A DNA stretch of 52,128 bases from Nitrosomonas eutropha (GTDB taxonomy: Bacteria; Pseudomonadota; Gammaproteobacteria; Burkholderiales; Nitrosomonadaceae), in assembly GCF_003201195.1 (NCBI RefSeq), contig NZ_QICQ01000021.1, positions 1 to 52,128 on the forward strand, read 5' to 3'. Each line of letters starts with the position of its first letter. Position 1 is the stretch's first letter. Shown one piece after another: positions 18,390 through 26,975 of this stretch. The notes below the pieces were generated by a model. It worked only from the letters and a program-made list of their open reading frames with translations. It searched no databases and was not told where the DNA came from. The position numbers were made by a program, and so were the translations under genes.

Positions 18390-18527
18390 TTTAGATTGAA
18401 TATTTTGAGAGAACAGCCGATAACATATAAAGCACACACGGTTTATGTTTTGTTAGCTGCTTGAGATTTATTACATAGTTTGCATGAGGTGGTAAGCAAT
18501 TTTAGTTACTCCAGGACAAAATCGCAT

Positions 18528-19220
18528 ATGAGACTGTCTCTGATCACGTTTGCTTTATTAGGGATCCTGATAATTCCTTGTAGTGAAGTATCAGGGATGG
18601 ATATGATCGATATGGTAGGTGGTGCTAACTTTAATATACAAGTAAAAACTTTTGCAGAACGGCGTTTCAATACTGTTTATCGGCAGCAGTATGATTTCAG
18701 CTGCGGTTCTGCTGCTCTGGCGAGCCTACTTACTTTTCATTATGACGATACGGTAGACGAGCAATCTGTATTTATCGACATGTTTCAGCATGGAAATCAG
18801 GAAAAAATAAAACGGGAAGGCTTTTCCATGCTGGATATGAAACGGTATCTTGAACGCAGAGGATATCGCTCGGATGGTTTCAAGATTGATCTGAACAAAT
18901 TGCGTTCTACTGGAAATCCAGCTATTACCATTATCAACCATAATGGTTACATGCACTTTGTCATCATTAAGGGAGTGGATGAATTCAAAATTTTATTAGG
19001 TGATCCGGCTCAGGGTGTTAAATCCATGGATCGTTCCGAATTTGAAGAAATGTGGGGGAATCGTATTTTATTTCTGATCCATGATAATCGCGATCCTGAA
19101 GTAAGCTATCAAAAAATATATCAGGAATGGGTGGGCAGAGTGGCTCCGCTGGGTGAGGCTGTTGATCGATCAAGTTTGGGAGTTTTTAATGTATTGCACC
19201 CAGGCCCTTGGGACTTTTGA
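18528..19220 (+). CDS. fapD: C39-like cysteine peptidase, FapD-like
   Basis: The protein has 230 residues from the ATG at 18528; a longer frame from TTG 18480 would hide the signal peptide. It has an N-terminal signal sequence (LSLITFALLGILIIPCSEVSG). The C39 peptidase pattern is complete: catalytic Cys in RQQYDFSCGSAALASLL, His in GYMHFVIIKGV and Asp in LLGDPAQGV. Family C39 cleaves after Gly-Gly in leader peptides; the Fap operons contain a periplasmic C39-like protein, FapD, needed for fibre export. Here it is free-standing, not fused to an ABC transporter, and exported. The gene lies between the putative minor subunit and a protein with a GG motif, a plausible substrate. Naming it fapD rests on fold and operon context. 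Confidence 0.8.
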   Translation: MRLSLITFALLGILIIPCSEVSGMDMIDMVGGANFNIQVKTFAERRFNTVYRQQYDFSCGSAALASLLTFHYDDTVDEQSVFIDMFQHGNQEKIKREGFSMLDMKRYLERRGYRSDGFKIDLNKLRSTGNPAITIINHNGYMHFVIIKGVDEFKILLGDPAQGVKSMDRSEFEEMWGNRILFLIHDNRDPEVSYQKIYQEWVGRVAPLGEAVDRSSLGVFNVLHPGPWDF

Positions 19221-19244
19221 TAATTCGTACAGCGCGGGGGAAAA

Positions 19245-19745
19245 ATGAGAATCAAGAGTTTTCGTCTGATGGTTAAAAATATTCAATCATGTCTTGCTAT
19301 GTTGGTACTGTCTTGTTCCATGGTTGCGGCATATGCAGAGGATTTGAATACTAGAACGTCGGCACAAGATCATTTTCACCAGGAATGGGAGCGAGTAACA
19401 GATGAAGAGCTTTCAACATTAAGAGGAGGGTTTGTTCTTCCAAACGGCATACACATTGATATGAATCTGGAAAAATTTATTCATTTGAATGATATGCTGG
19501 TGCATTCATCTTCCATGCAAGTTCCTGGAGAAAGTGTGGTTTTACAGACGGGTATGCAAAATTCGATACCTGATTCTGTTGCAATGCCGCAACTCAGTTC
19601 TTTTATTCAGAACACGCTGGATAGTCAGCATATTGATGCACTGACAAAAATCAACATAGAGGTGAGCAACTTGAAGGAAGTGATGGCGAATGGCAGTAAT
19701 CATCGTATTTTTACTGAATTTCTGGCTCCGGCATTATTGCGATAG
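19245..19745 (+). CDS. secreted protein with GG-leader-like motif, possible C39 peptidase substrate
   Basis: 166 residues with a signal peptide (residues 1-31, ending AYA) and then VTDEELSTLRGGFVLPNGI. The DEELSTLRGG segment matches the double-glycine leader pattern cut by C39 peptidases (acidic helix, conserved Leu, Gly-Gly). The rest is moderately hydrophobic, with IHIDMNLEKF and a C-terminal helix, without Cys. It occupies the place FapE has in Fap operons, just ahead of the porin gene. GGGGG precedes the ATG by a few bases. I do not recognise the family. That the protein is processed by the neighbouring peptidase is an inference from motif and position. Confidence 0.65.
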   Translation: MRIKSFRLMVKNIQSCLAMLVLSCSMVAAYAEDLNTRTSAQDHFHQEWERVTDEELSTLRGGFVLPNGIHIDMNLEKFIHLNDMLVHSSSMQVPGESVVLQTGMQNSIPDSVAMPQLSSFIQNTLDSQHIDALTKINIEVSNLKEVMANGSNHRIFTEFLAPALLR

Positions 19746-19768
19746 TTTAATCATTTACGTTGCTGGAT

Positions 19769-21151
19769 ATGAAAAGAGATGTACCTAAAGAAGTTGGTCA
19801 GTTGACGGGTAGTATGATGTACAAATTATTCGCAGGTTGTCTCGCAGTATTTCTCGTCATTTACGCTCAAGCAGGAAGGTCAGCAGATGAAGTGCTTGAG
19901 CAATATAAATCTCTTTTTGCACAGCAACAAAAGGAATTTGAGAAGCAGCGACAGACTATCATTGAGCAGGGAAAGGAAATTGAGAATCTGAAAGCTCGCC
20001 TGGATTCTTTGATTACCTCGCAATCAGCTGATCGCAATTCCTCTGGAAATACTGCTGCTAAAAATGGAGCATCCCACCCATCACAATCTTCTCCACCAAA
20101 GACGACGGCTGCTAAACCGATTAATAAAAATACTGATCATGTTCAGGTGCGTGCAGAATCCAGTAATCTTCCATCAAAGCCGGTAGGGCAGGCACCCCCC
20201 AAACAGGATGAAAAACCAAGACCACCTGAAATGCCCAGATTGAGTGACGCAGTAGGGGGGGTACTGACACGCCACGGAAAAATTGTGATTGAGCCTGCGC
20301 TGGAATATGCTTTTACAGACAGTAATCGGGTTTTTCTGGATGCATTTACATTTATCCCGGCAATTGCTATCGGCTTGATAGATATCCGCCAGGTAGATCA
20401 ACATAGCATGATGGCAAGCATTGGAGCTCGTTATGGCGTGACAGACCGTCTTGAGATCGAAGCAAGAGTCCCTTATCGTGCACGTTTTGATGAGCAACGC
20501 TCCAGGCCGGTCAGCATTGGTGCGGGGATTGATGAAACATTCAACGCATCTGGAAATGGTTTGGGAGACATTGAATTTGCTGCTCGCTATCAGCTTAACT
20601 CGGGAGCGGGAGGGTGGCCTATTCTGGTGGGAAATATGCGAGCTACAGCGCCTACGGGCAAAGGCCCTTTTGATATTAAATATGCACGAGCACAAGGAGT
20701 TCCTGGAGCTATATTTCCTACCGAGGTTCCTACAGGATCTGGTTTCTTCAGCTTTGAGCCAAGTGTAACTGCACTTTACGCGACTGACCCGGCCGTATTC
20801 TTCGCAAATCTGGCCTATAACTATAATATGGGCACTAAGGAAAAGGCACTTGATGGATCAGGCGACAAATTTAAGGTCGATCCAGGTTATGCGGTGGGTA
20901 TGACTTTTGGTATGGGGTTCGGGATCAACGAGCGCTCGTCTTTCAATATCGGGTATGGCCATCGTCACATTTTTAACACCAAAATAAATAACCGTACATT
21001 GAAAGGTAGTCAGCTGGATATAGGACAGTTACTGCTTGGCTATGCATTCAAATATTCGCAGCAGACCACCTTGAATTTCTCTGTTGCTATAGGCACAACC
21101 AATGATGCACAGGATGTCAGACTCAGTTTTAGAATGCCCATGGTATTTTAG
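19769..21151 (+). CDS. fapF: outer-membrane export porin with N-terminal coiled coil, FapF-like
   Basis: The protein has 460 residues from the ATG at 19769; ATG 19814 gives a more usual signal peptide (MMYKLFAGCLAVFLVIYAQA) and may be the true start. After the signal comes a coiled coil (~residues 40-85: QQQKEFEKQRQTIIEQGKEI), then a Pro/Lys/Ser-rich linker, then about 290 residues of alternating beta-strands ending in Phe (RMPMVF), typical of an outer-membrane barrel. FapF has exactly this order: a trimeric coiled coil gating a 12-stranded barrel that secretes amyloid subunits. Length and position at the operon end agree. Annotation pipelines often call this family a generic transporter. Confidence 0.82.
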   Translation: MKRDVPKEVGQLTGSMMYKLFAGCLAVFLVIYAQAGRSADEVLEQYKSLFAQQQKEFEKQRQTIIEQGKEIENLKARLDSLITSQSADRNSSGNTAAKNGASHPSQSSPPKTTAAKPINKNTDHVQVRAESSNLPSKPVGQAPPKQDEKPRPPEMPRLSDAVGGVLTRHGKIVIEPALEYAFTDSNRVFLDAFTFIPAIAIGLIDIRQVDQHSMMASIGARYGVTDRLEIEARVPYRARFDEQRSRPVSIGAGIDETFNASGNGLGDIEFAARYQLNSGAGGWPILVGNMRATAPTGKGPFDIKYARAQGVPGAIFPTEVPTGSGFFSFEPSVTALYATDPAVFFANLAYNYNMGTKEKALDGSGDKFKVDPGYAVGMTFGMGFGINERSSFNIGYGHRHIFNTKINNRTLKGSQLDIGQLLLGYAFKYSQQTTLNFSVAIGTTNDAQDVRLSFRMPMVF

Positions 21152-21205
21152 GTACAAAAACAGAGGGGCGGGTATTCTCTGTTGCGAAATGATGGATAGA
21201 TCTGC

Positions 21206-21736
21206 TTAACATCCACCCTCAATCTTGGCACACCAGTATTTCTTGATTTTTTCTTCCATGCCGACACTCATACCAGCAGCACGTCCTTCCTTGAAGGCGA
21301 TTTCTGGAGAAATACCTTCCTTCAGTCGATAAGCCGTCCACATGGCGCCTGCCCGGTTGCCAGTTGCGCAATGTACCAGAAAAGGAGGAGATGCTTGTTC
21401 CAGAACCCGCTTAAAGGCTATCAATTGTGATTCATTTACGCCGTCATTGGTAACGGGAATATTGATATAGGTCATTCCAGCTGCTTCGACAGCTTTTCTT
21501 TCATTTGGTGTACCTTCCGATTCAATACGTAAATCAATTACAGTGTTGAAGCTGTGCTTGACCAGCTCTTGAATGCTGTCATGAGTAAGAGCTCCAGAAG
21601 TGGCAATTTGGGGAGTGACACGATAATAGCGCATCAGATCATTAACCTGCGTAGCATACGGTACCTGATCTTTAGCGAACACCAAGCTTGTCGACGATAA
21701 GACGAGAAGGGTGATAATTGTCCTCGCAAAAAACAT
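21206..21736 (-). CDS. exported cysteine phosphatase-like protein (dual-specificity phosphatase fold)
   Basis: The protein has 176 residues from the ATG at 21736, which has GGAGG 6-7 bases ahead; the longer frame to 21778 lacks a ribosome site. An N-terminal signal peptide ends near VFAK. The P-loop HCATGNRAG fits the HC-x5-R cysteine phosphatase signature, and DLR (VIDLRIESEG) fits the earlier conserved strand, as in the BLH/DUF442 phosphatase group. It would act in the periplasm. It is convergent with the FapF-like gene; no clear role in the amyloid system can be claimed. The substrate is unknown. Confidence 0.8.
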   Translation of the reverse strand: MFFARTIITLLVLSSTSLVFAKDQVPYATQVNDLMRYYRVTPQIATSGALTHDSIQELVKHSFNTVIDLRIESEGTPNERKAVEAAGMTYINIPVTNDGVNESQLIAFKRVLEQASPPFLVHCATGNRAGAMWTAYRLKEGISPEIAFKEGRAAGMSVGMEEKIKKYWCAKIEGGC

Positions 21737-21948
21737 TTTTACCTCCAACTGTAAAATAATGTACGAAAATCGTAGCATGAATACCGGGACAGGTAAAAGA
21801 GCCGATATAAATTATGCAATGATAATAGTTACCTAATTAGATCTGGCGATTGATTTTTTGAGTTGTTGAAAGGAGGGATAGATCGTACTGATAAATTAAG
21901 GTGATCGTGCATTATCGATTTATCTTTCTTAAAGGGATGATAAAACAA

Positions 21949-23040
21949 GTGTTTACTGCTTCAGATTATATGCACATGTCGCATGCCTTACAGTTGGCAG
22001 AAAGAGGGTTGTTTACCACAAGCCCGAATCCGCGTGTAGGGTGTGTGATTGTAAATGATGGCAAGGTAGTCGGAACTGGATGGCATGAGCGGGTGGGGGA
22101 ATCGCATGCAGAAATCAATGCGTTGCGGGAAGCGGGGGATTTGGCCAGAGGTGCTACAGTTTACGTAACACTGGAACCTTGCAGTCATCATGGTCGTACA
22201 CCGCCATGCGTTGAAGCTTTGATTTGCGCTGAGGTATGCAGAGTGATTATGGCAATGGATGACCCTAATCCTCATGTAAACGGTCAAGGAAAGGAGAAGC
22301 TGCAGAAAGCCGGAGTTGAAGTGCAAACAGGCTTGTTGGAGGATGAAGCACAGCAACTGAATATTGGATTTATTACCCGGATGCACCATAGCCGACCGTG
22401 GATACGAACTAAGATAGCGGCCAGCCTGGATGGCAGGATTGCATTGAAAAATGGGAAAAGCCAGTGGATTACAGGCGAGCCAGCTCGACAGGATGGCCAT
22501 AGGTGGCGTGCCCGTTCATGTGCAATATTAACGGGAGTCAATTCAGTAAAGGTGGATGATCCACTGTTGACAGTACGATATATCGAGACTTCGAGGCAAC
22601 CCATACGTATCGTTCTGGATTCGAATCTGGAAATTCCTCTACAGGCAAAACTGCTGGAAAATGCTGATACAACCTGGATTTTTACGGTGCAGGCTGACAG
22701 GGGAAAAATACATCTTCTGGAGGATGCGGGTGCTCATGTCGTTGTTCTGCCTGATCTGGCAGGTAAAGTTGATCTTAAAGCAATGATAACGAAACTGGCC
22801 GAATTGGGTATCAATGAGCTGCTGGTTGAAGCAGGTCCAGTGTTGAACGGGGCGTTGGTAGCAGCCGAATTGATAGATGAGATTATTTTTTATTTTGCCC
22901 CTAACCTGTTGGGTAATTCGGCGCAAGCAATGCTGGTACTACCCGAAATTACAGATTTATCAGAGAAATATAATTTACAGATAACTGATATTCGGAAAAT
23001 CGGAATAGATATCCGTCTGGTAGCAAGATTTATCAAATAA
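21949..23040 (+). CDS. ribD: bifunctional diaminohydroxyphosphoribosylaminopyrimidine deaminase / 5-amino-6-uracil reductase
   Basis: Riboflavin pathway enzyme of about 363 residues. The N-terminal cytidine-deaminase-like domain has HAEINAL and the zinc motif PCSHHGRTPPC; the C-terminal reductase domain has KIAASLDGRIALKNGKSQWI and LVEAGPVLNGALV. Start: GTG at 21949 (reading VFTASDYMHM) matches the usual RibD beginning and has AAAGGG 12 bases ahead. ATG 21937 has that site directly against it, and GTG 21901 gives an unusual extension. No FMN riboswitch is visible upstream and no other rib gene is adjacent. Confidence 0.95.
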   Translation: MFTASDYMHMSHALQLAERGLFTTSPNPRVGCVIVNDGKVVGTGWHERVGESHAEINALREAGDLARGATVYVTLEPCSHHGRTPPCVEALICAEVCRVIMAMDDPNPHVNGQGKEKLQKAGVEVQTGLLEDEAQQLNIGFITRMHHSRPWIRTKIAASLDGRIALKNGKSQWITGEPARQDGHRWRARSCAILTGVNSVKVDDPLLTVRYIETSRQPIRIVLDSNLEIPLQAKLLENADTTWIFTVQADRGKIHLLEDAGAHVVVLPDLAGKVDLKAMITKLAELGINELLVEAGPVLNGALVAAELIDEIIFYFAPNLLGNSAQAMLVLPEITDLSEKYNLQITDIRKIGIDIRLVARFIK

Positions 23041-23145
23041 GAAAGGATACAGAAATTGCGTGGTAATAAAGAAAGAAGGGGTTTTGTCGTTGGAAAAATA
23101 TCGATGGTACCGTTATCTGAATTTTATCCGGCTGAAAACTAAATT

Positions 23146-24366
23146 ATGCGTATTCTGCACATTCTGGATCACTCCATCCCGTTACACAGCGGTTATACAT
23201 TTCGTACCCTGGCAATTTTGAAAGAACAGCGTGCTCTTGGCTGGGAGACATTCCATGTGACGAGTGCCAAACATGCTGGCTTAACCATGTTAGAAGAAGA
23301 TGTTGATGACTGGCATTTCTTCCGGACACCCAGGCGTGCGCATCCTGTCAACAAGTTGCCCGTTCTGAATCAGGTTGCTGTTATGAGTAGCTTGACTGAT
23401 CGCCTTATCGAGATTGTTCAGTCCGTCAAGCCCGATATTCTGCACGCGCATTCTCCGGCGCTCAATGCTATTCCTGCCTTGCGTGTTGCTCGTAAATCAG
23501 GGATTCCTGTCGTTTATGAAGTCAGAGCATTCTGGGAAGATGCGGCCGTGGATCACGGTACCAGCCGGGAATGGGGCATGCGCTATCGTCTAACGCGCAG
23601 CCTGGAAAATTATGCATTACGGCATGTGGATGCAATCACCACGATTTGCGAAGGGTTGCGCAACGACATGATCGGGCGGGGGATTGCGCCGGAAAAAATC
23701 ACCATTATCCCTAATGCTGTCGATATTGAGCAGTTTGTGTCAACATATCCTGCTGATGAATCGCTGAGAGAACGATTGGGGCTCAGGCACAAGCAGGTTA
23801 TTGGTTTTATTGGTTCGTTCTATGCCTATGAAGGCCTGGATATCCTGCTACAAGCCTTGCCGCTCATGTCACCGTACCATCCTGATTTGCGCGTACTACT
23901 GGTTGGAGGCGGGCCACAGGATAAACAGTTGCGGCAACTGGCCAGCCAGCTTGGTATAGAAGATGAGGTTATCTTCACCGGCCGTGTGCCGCATGATCAG
24001 GTTCAATTTTATTATGATTTGATTGATGTGCTGGTTTATCCCCGCCTTTCCATGCGCCTTACCGATCTCGTCACTCCTTTAAAGCCGCTGGAAGCTATGG
24101 CGCAGGGCAGGGTGTTGGCTGCCTCGGATGTCGGTGGCCACCGGGAGCTGATCCGCGACAATCATAATGGTATCTTGTTTAAATCTGGTGATCCCCATTC
24201 ATTGGCAGAGAAGGTCGGAACACTTCTGAACACCCCTCAGCAATGGGAAGAATTGCGCAGAGCAGGACGGAAATTTGTAGAGACCGAACGCAACTGGCGG
24301 AAAAGTGTGGACAGATACCAGTTTGTTTATTGTGATTTACTTAACAGACAAAAAAACAAAAGATGA
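23146..24366 (+). CDS. GT4 glycosyltransferase, exosortase A-associated type
   Basis: A 406-residue GT-B glycosyltransferase. The N-terminus MRILHILDHSIPLHSGYTFR and the segment VVYEVRAFWEDAAVDHG are typical of the glycosyltransferases that accompany exosortase/PEP-CTERM exopolysaccharide loci. The C-terminal GT4 domain has IPNAVDIEQF, GSFYAYEGLD, PLKPLEAMAQGR and ASDVGGHRELI. It probably adds a sugar to a lipid-linked exopolysaccharide repeat unit at the cytoplasmic face. No exosortase or PEP-CTERM protein lies in this window, so the rest of the locus must be elsewhere. It is followed by UDP-glucose dehydrogenase. Confidence 0.85.
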   Translation: MRILHILDHSIPLHSGYTFRTLAILKEQRALGWETFHVTSAKHAGLTMLEEDVDDWHFFRTPRRAHPVNKLPVLNQVAVMSSLTDRLIEIVQSVKPDILHAHSPALNAIPALRVARKSGIPVVYEVRAFWEDAAVDHGTSREWGMRYRLTRSLENYALRHVDAITTICEGLRNDMIGRGIAPEKITIIPNAVDIEQFVSTYPADESLRERLGLRHKQVIGFIGSFYAYEGLDILLQALPLMSPYHPDLRVLLVGGGPQDKQLRQLASQLGIEDEVIFTGRVPHDQVQFYYDLIDVLVYPRLSMRLTDLVTPLKPLEAMAQGRVLAASDVGGHRELIRDNHNGILFKSGDPHSLAEKVGTLLNTPQQWEELRRAGRKFVETERNWRKSVDRYQFVYCDLLNRQKNKR

Positions 24367-24466
24367 TTGTTTCTGGGTAGATATTCAAAGCGGAAAATAT
24401 GTGAGTTAAATTTGTGCCGTGGCTTGGACGTTTACTTTGAGATAAGATGAAAATGGGTAGAAAATT

Positions 24467-25789
24467 ATGAAAATAAGTGTAATTGGAACTGGCTATGTCG
24501 GACTGGTAACAGGTACTTGTCTGGCTGAAGTGGGCAACGATGTGTTATGCCTGGATGTGGACGTCAATAAGATCAATTTGTTGAAACAAGGTGAGATTCC
24601 GATTTATGAACCTGATCTAGAAGACATGGTCAGGCGCAATGTATCCGTAGGCCGTTTGCGCTTTACTTTGGATCAGGCAGAATGTACGGATCACGGGTTG
24701 GTACAATTTATCGCAGTCGGGACCCCGCCAGATGAGGATGGTTCTGCCGATATGCAATACGTTACGACGGCAGCACGGGCAATTGGCCAGAATATGCAGG
24801 ATTATAAGCTGATTGTGGATAAATCCACCGTTCCTGTGGGGACTGTAGATAGAGTACGCGGAGTTATTTATGAAGAATTGGCAAAACGTGGTGTTGAGAT
24901 TGATTTCAGTGTTGCATCCAATCCGGAGTTTTTGAAAGAGGGTGCTGCTGTAGACGATTTTATGCGCCCGGATCGGATCGTTATCGGCGCAGATGATGAT
25001 AAGGCCATAGAACTTTTACGGACATTATATACGCCTTTTAACCGAAATCATGACCGGCTGGTCGTAATGGATGCCAGATCAGCCGAGCTGACCAAATATG
25101 CTGCCAATGCTATGCTGGCAACACGCATTTCATTTATGAATGAGCTGGCATTACTAGCTGAGAAATTGGGAGCCGATATCGAGCATGTTCGTCGGGGGAT
25201 CGGTTCTGATCCACGTATTGGTTATCATTTTCTGTATGCGGGTTGCGGTTATGGGGGATCTTGTTTTCCCAAGGATGTTAAGGCATTGCAACGCACTGCA
25301 AGAGAAAATGGAACTGGATTAAAAATTCTGGAAGCGGTAGAAGCTGTGAATGCTCGTCAGAAAGAGGTCTTGCTTGACAAAATTCGGGCAAGATTTGGCT
25401 CTGATCTTTCAGGTAAAACATTTGCGCTGTGGGGACTTGCTTTTAAACCCAATACAGATGATATGCGGGAAGCTCCCAGTAGAATGCTGATTACCGGTTT
25501 GTTGGCGCAGGGTGCTGCTGTTTCTGCTTATGATCCGGTGGCGATGGATGAGACAAAAAGACTTTTCGCGAGTGAACCCGGCCTAAAACTGGCAAATTCA
25601 TCTATGTCAGCTTTGGAAGGTGCTGATGCACTCATTGTTGTAACAGAGTGGAAGATGTTCCGTTCTCCGGATTTCAGTGAAATCCGGCGTAAGCTCAGGA
25701 ATGCAGTAATTTTTGACGGACGTAATATATACGATCCAGATAGTATCCGAACCGAAGGATTTGAGTATTTTTCTATCGGCAGGCCGTGA
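24467..25789 (+). CDS. ugd: UDP-glucose 6-dehydrogenase
   Basis: A 440-residue UDP-glucose/GDP-mannose dehydrogenase family enzyme. The Rossmann motif [10 protein letters not shown] is at the N-terminus. [28 protein letters not shown] and the catalytic Cys in [16 protein letters not shown] are all present. It oxidises UDP-glucose to UDP-glucuronate with two NAD, supplying acidic sugar for exopolysaccharide. UDP-glucose specificity is the most likely call given length and neighbours; GDP-mannose cannot be wholly excluded. The gene is followed directly by a dead IS element. Confidence 0.92.
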   Translation: MKISVIGTGYVGLVTGTCLAEVGNDVLCLDVDVNKINLLKQGEIPIYEPDLEDMVRRNVSVGRLRFTLDQAECTDHGLVQFIAVGTPPDEDGSADMQYVTTAARAIGQNMQDYKLIVDKSTVPVGTVDRVRGVIYEELAKRGVEIDFSVASNPEFLKEGAAVDDFMRPDRIVIGADDDKAIELLRTLYTPFNRNHDRLVVMDARSAELTKYAANAMLATRISFMNELALLAEKLGADIEHVRRGIGSDPRIGYHFLYAGCGYGGSCFPKDVKALQRTARENGTGLKILEAVEAVNARQKEVLLDKIRARFGSDLSGKTFALWGLAFKPNTDDMREAPSRMLITGLLAQGAAVSAYDPVAMDETKRLFASEPGLKLANSSMSALEGADALIVVTEWKMFRSPDFSEIRRKLRNAVIFDGRNIYDPDSIRTEGFEYFSIGRP

Positions 25790-25828
25790 ACCAGTGCAGA
25801 TGTCGCTTGCGTATAAAATTTTACCTGA

Positions 25829-26562
25829 TTAGGGTCTGTTGCCGTTTCAGGCTGTCTTCTTGCTTCATAAGAACAGACTCGTATTGCCGTTGTAGTTCTC
25901 ACACAACAGCAATACGAGCTTGCAATGCCCCGATTACTGCTCAATGCTGAGCTCTGGTCAAAGCCACTGACCATTTTGCTTCACAATAACCTCTACAACA
26001 AGCAAGATTTGCGTATGATTATCGAAGGCATGCTGTACCGCATGCGTACTGGTTCTTCCTGGAGAGGTTTACCTAAGGGTATTCGGGAACTGGAGCAAGA
26101 TTTATAAACGATTCACCGCCTGGTCTGCCAGCGGAAAATGGCTCAAGGTATTTCAGGCTCTGGTGGTTGAGCCGGACATGGAGCGGGTTTTCATCTATGG
26201 TAGTTCTATATCAAGGCTCACCAGCACAGTGCGAGTGGAAAGGATAAGGCAATCGGAAAAAGCTGGGGCGGTATACTTGCAAGATTCGCATGGCGGTGAT
26301 GCCCACAGACTTTCCATCGTATTCGATATTACCGGTGGTCAGATCAATGATTGCACACACGCATCGGCTTTGCTATTCAGGCTGGGTGCGGCTCAATCTA
26401 TTATTGCAGGCAAAGGCTAGACAGTCAGATCATACGCGATCAAATCGAACAGCAAGGTGCCAAGGCAGTCATTCCAGGGAAGTGGAACTCCAAAACTGGT
26501 GGCCGCCTGATCCTCCATACAGCAAGCAGTATTTGACTATAGCTCGAGGTATTGCATGAAGG
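25829..26562 (+). pseudogene. IS5-family (IS427-like) element, decayed transposase
   Basis: The left end TTAGGGTCTGTTGCCGTTT at 25829-25847 is followed by a transposase broken by frameshifts: MPRLLLNAELWSKPLTIL from 25925, RTGSSWRGLP, then in another frame KRFTAWSASGKWLKVFQAL and DPEM/DME-type residues, SIVFDITGGQINDCTHA, and finally AKAVIPGKWNSKTGG. The order of pieces is that of an IS427-group DDE transposase. The 3' part is shortened, with only traces of the YxxR region near 26520-26555. It separates ugd from the second glycosyltransferase gene. Confidence 0.85.
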
Positions 26563-26626
26563 TAGTTTGGTAGTACTACATGAGGTAGATTTAAAGAGTT
26601 ACAGACTACATGGATCATGGATATAA

Positions 26627-26654
26627 CCTATAAAGGAGTTCCTATAAAGGAGTT
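26627..26654 (+). repeat. 14-bp tandem duplication containing an AAGGAG site
   Basis: The 14-bp unit CCTATAAAGGAGTT occurs twice in a row and a third copy starts (CCT). It duplicates a ribosome-site-like AAGGAG at about 26633 and 26647. As 14 is not a multiple of three, the duplication shifts any frame reading through it. Confidence 0.8.
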
Positions 26655-26670
26655 CCTAATTAGTAGTGGC

Positions 26671-26871
26671 ATGTTAACTACTACCGGAGCTTTGGCTACC
26701 ACAGGTTTTGCCACAATTTTAATGTGTCTTACTTTTACCTTGTTTGTTGAAGAGCAGAATATTAAATCGATCAGGTCATATCTTGCTGAATCATTTCAAG
26801 ATATTTCTGATGAAGATTTGTCGTGGCTTAGTTTCTGGGGCGTACTTATTAAAGTTAAAGTTAATACATGA
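26671..26871 (+). CDS. possible small membrane protein
   Basis: A 66-residue frame from ATG 26671 (84 residues if begun at 26617) has one hydrophobic segment, ATTGFATILMCLTFTLFV, and a charged C-terminal part with SYLAESFQDISDEDLSWL. It lies alone in the 410-bp gap between the IS5 remnant and a glycosyltransferase gene. The nearest AAGGAG is 18 bases ahead of 26671, too far for comfort. It could be a real small protein or chance. Nothing else is seen in 26563-26975. Confidence 0.3.
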   Translation: MLTTTGALATTGFATILMCLTFTLFVEEQNIKSIRSYLAESFQDISDEDLSWLSFWGVLIKVKVNT

Positions 26872-26975
26872 TTTTATGATTCCAATTTTCTTCTTTTAAG
26901 ATATTTTATTGAATGCTACTGTCATAGATGATTTGTTATTATCTTTTTTGATCAAATAATTATGGTTTTAGTAGT

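Noticed and set aside
21780..21948. FMN riboswitch ahead of ribD
   Set aside because: No RFN-element core sequence or paired stems could be found by eye.
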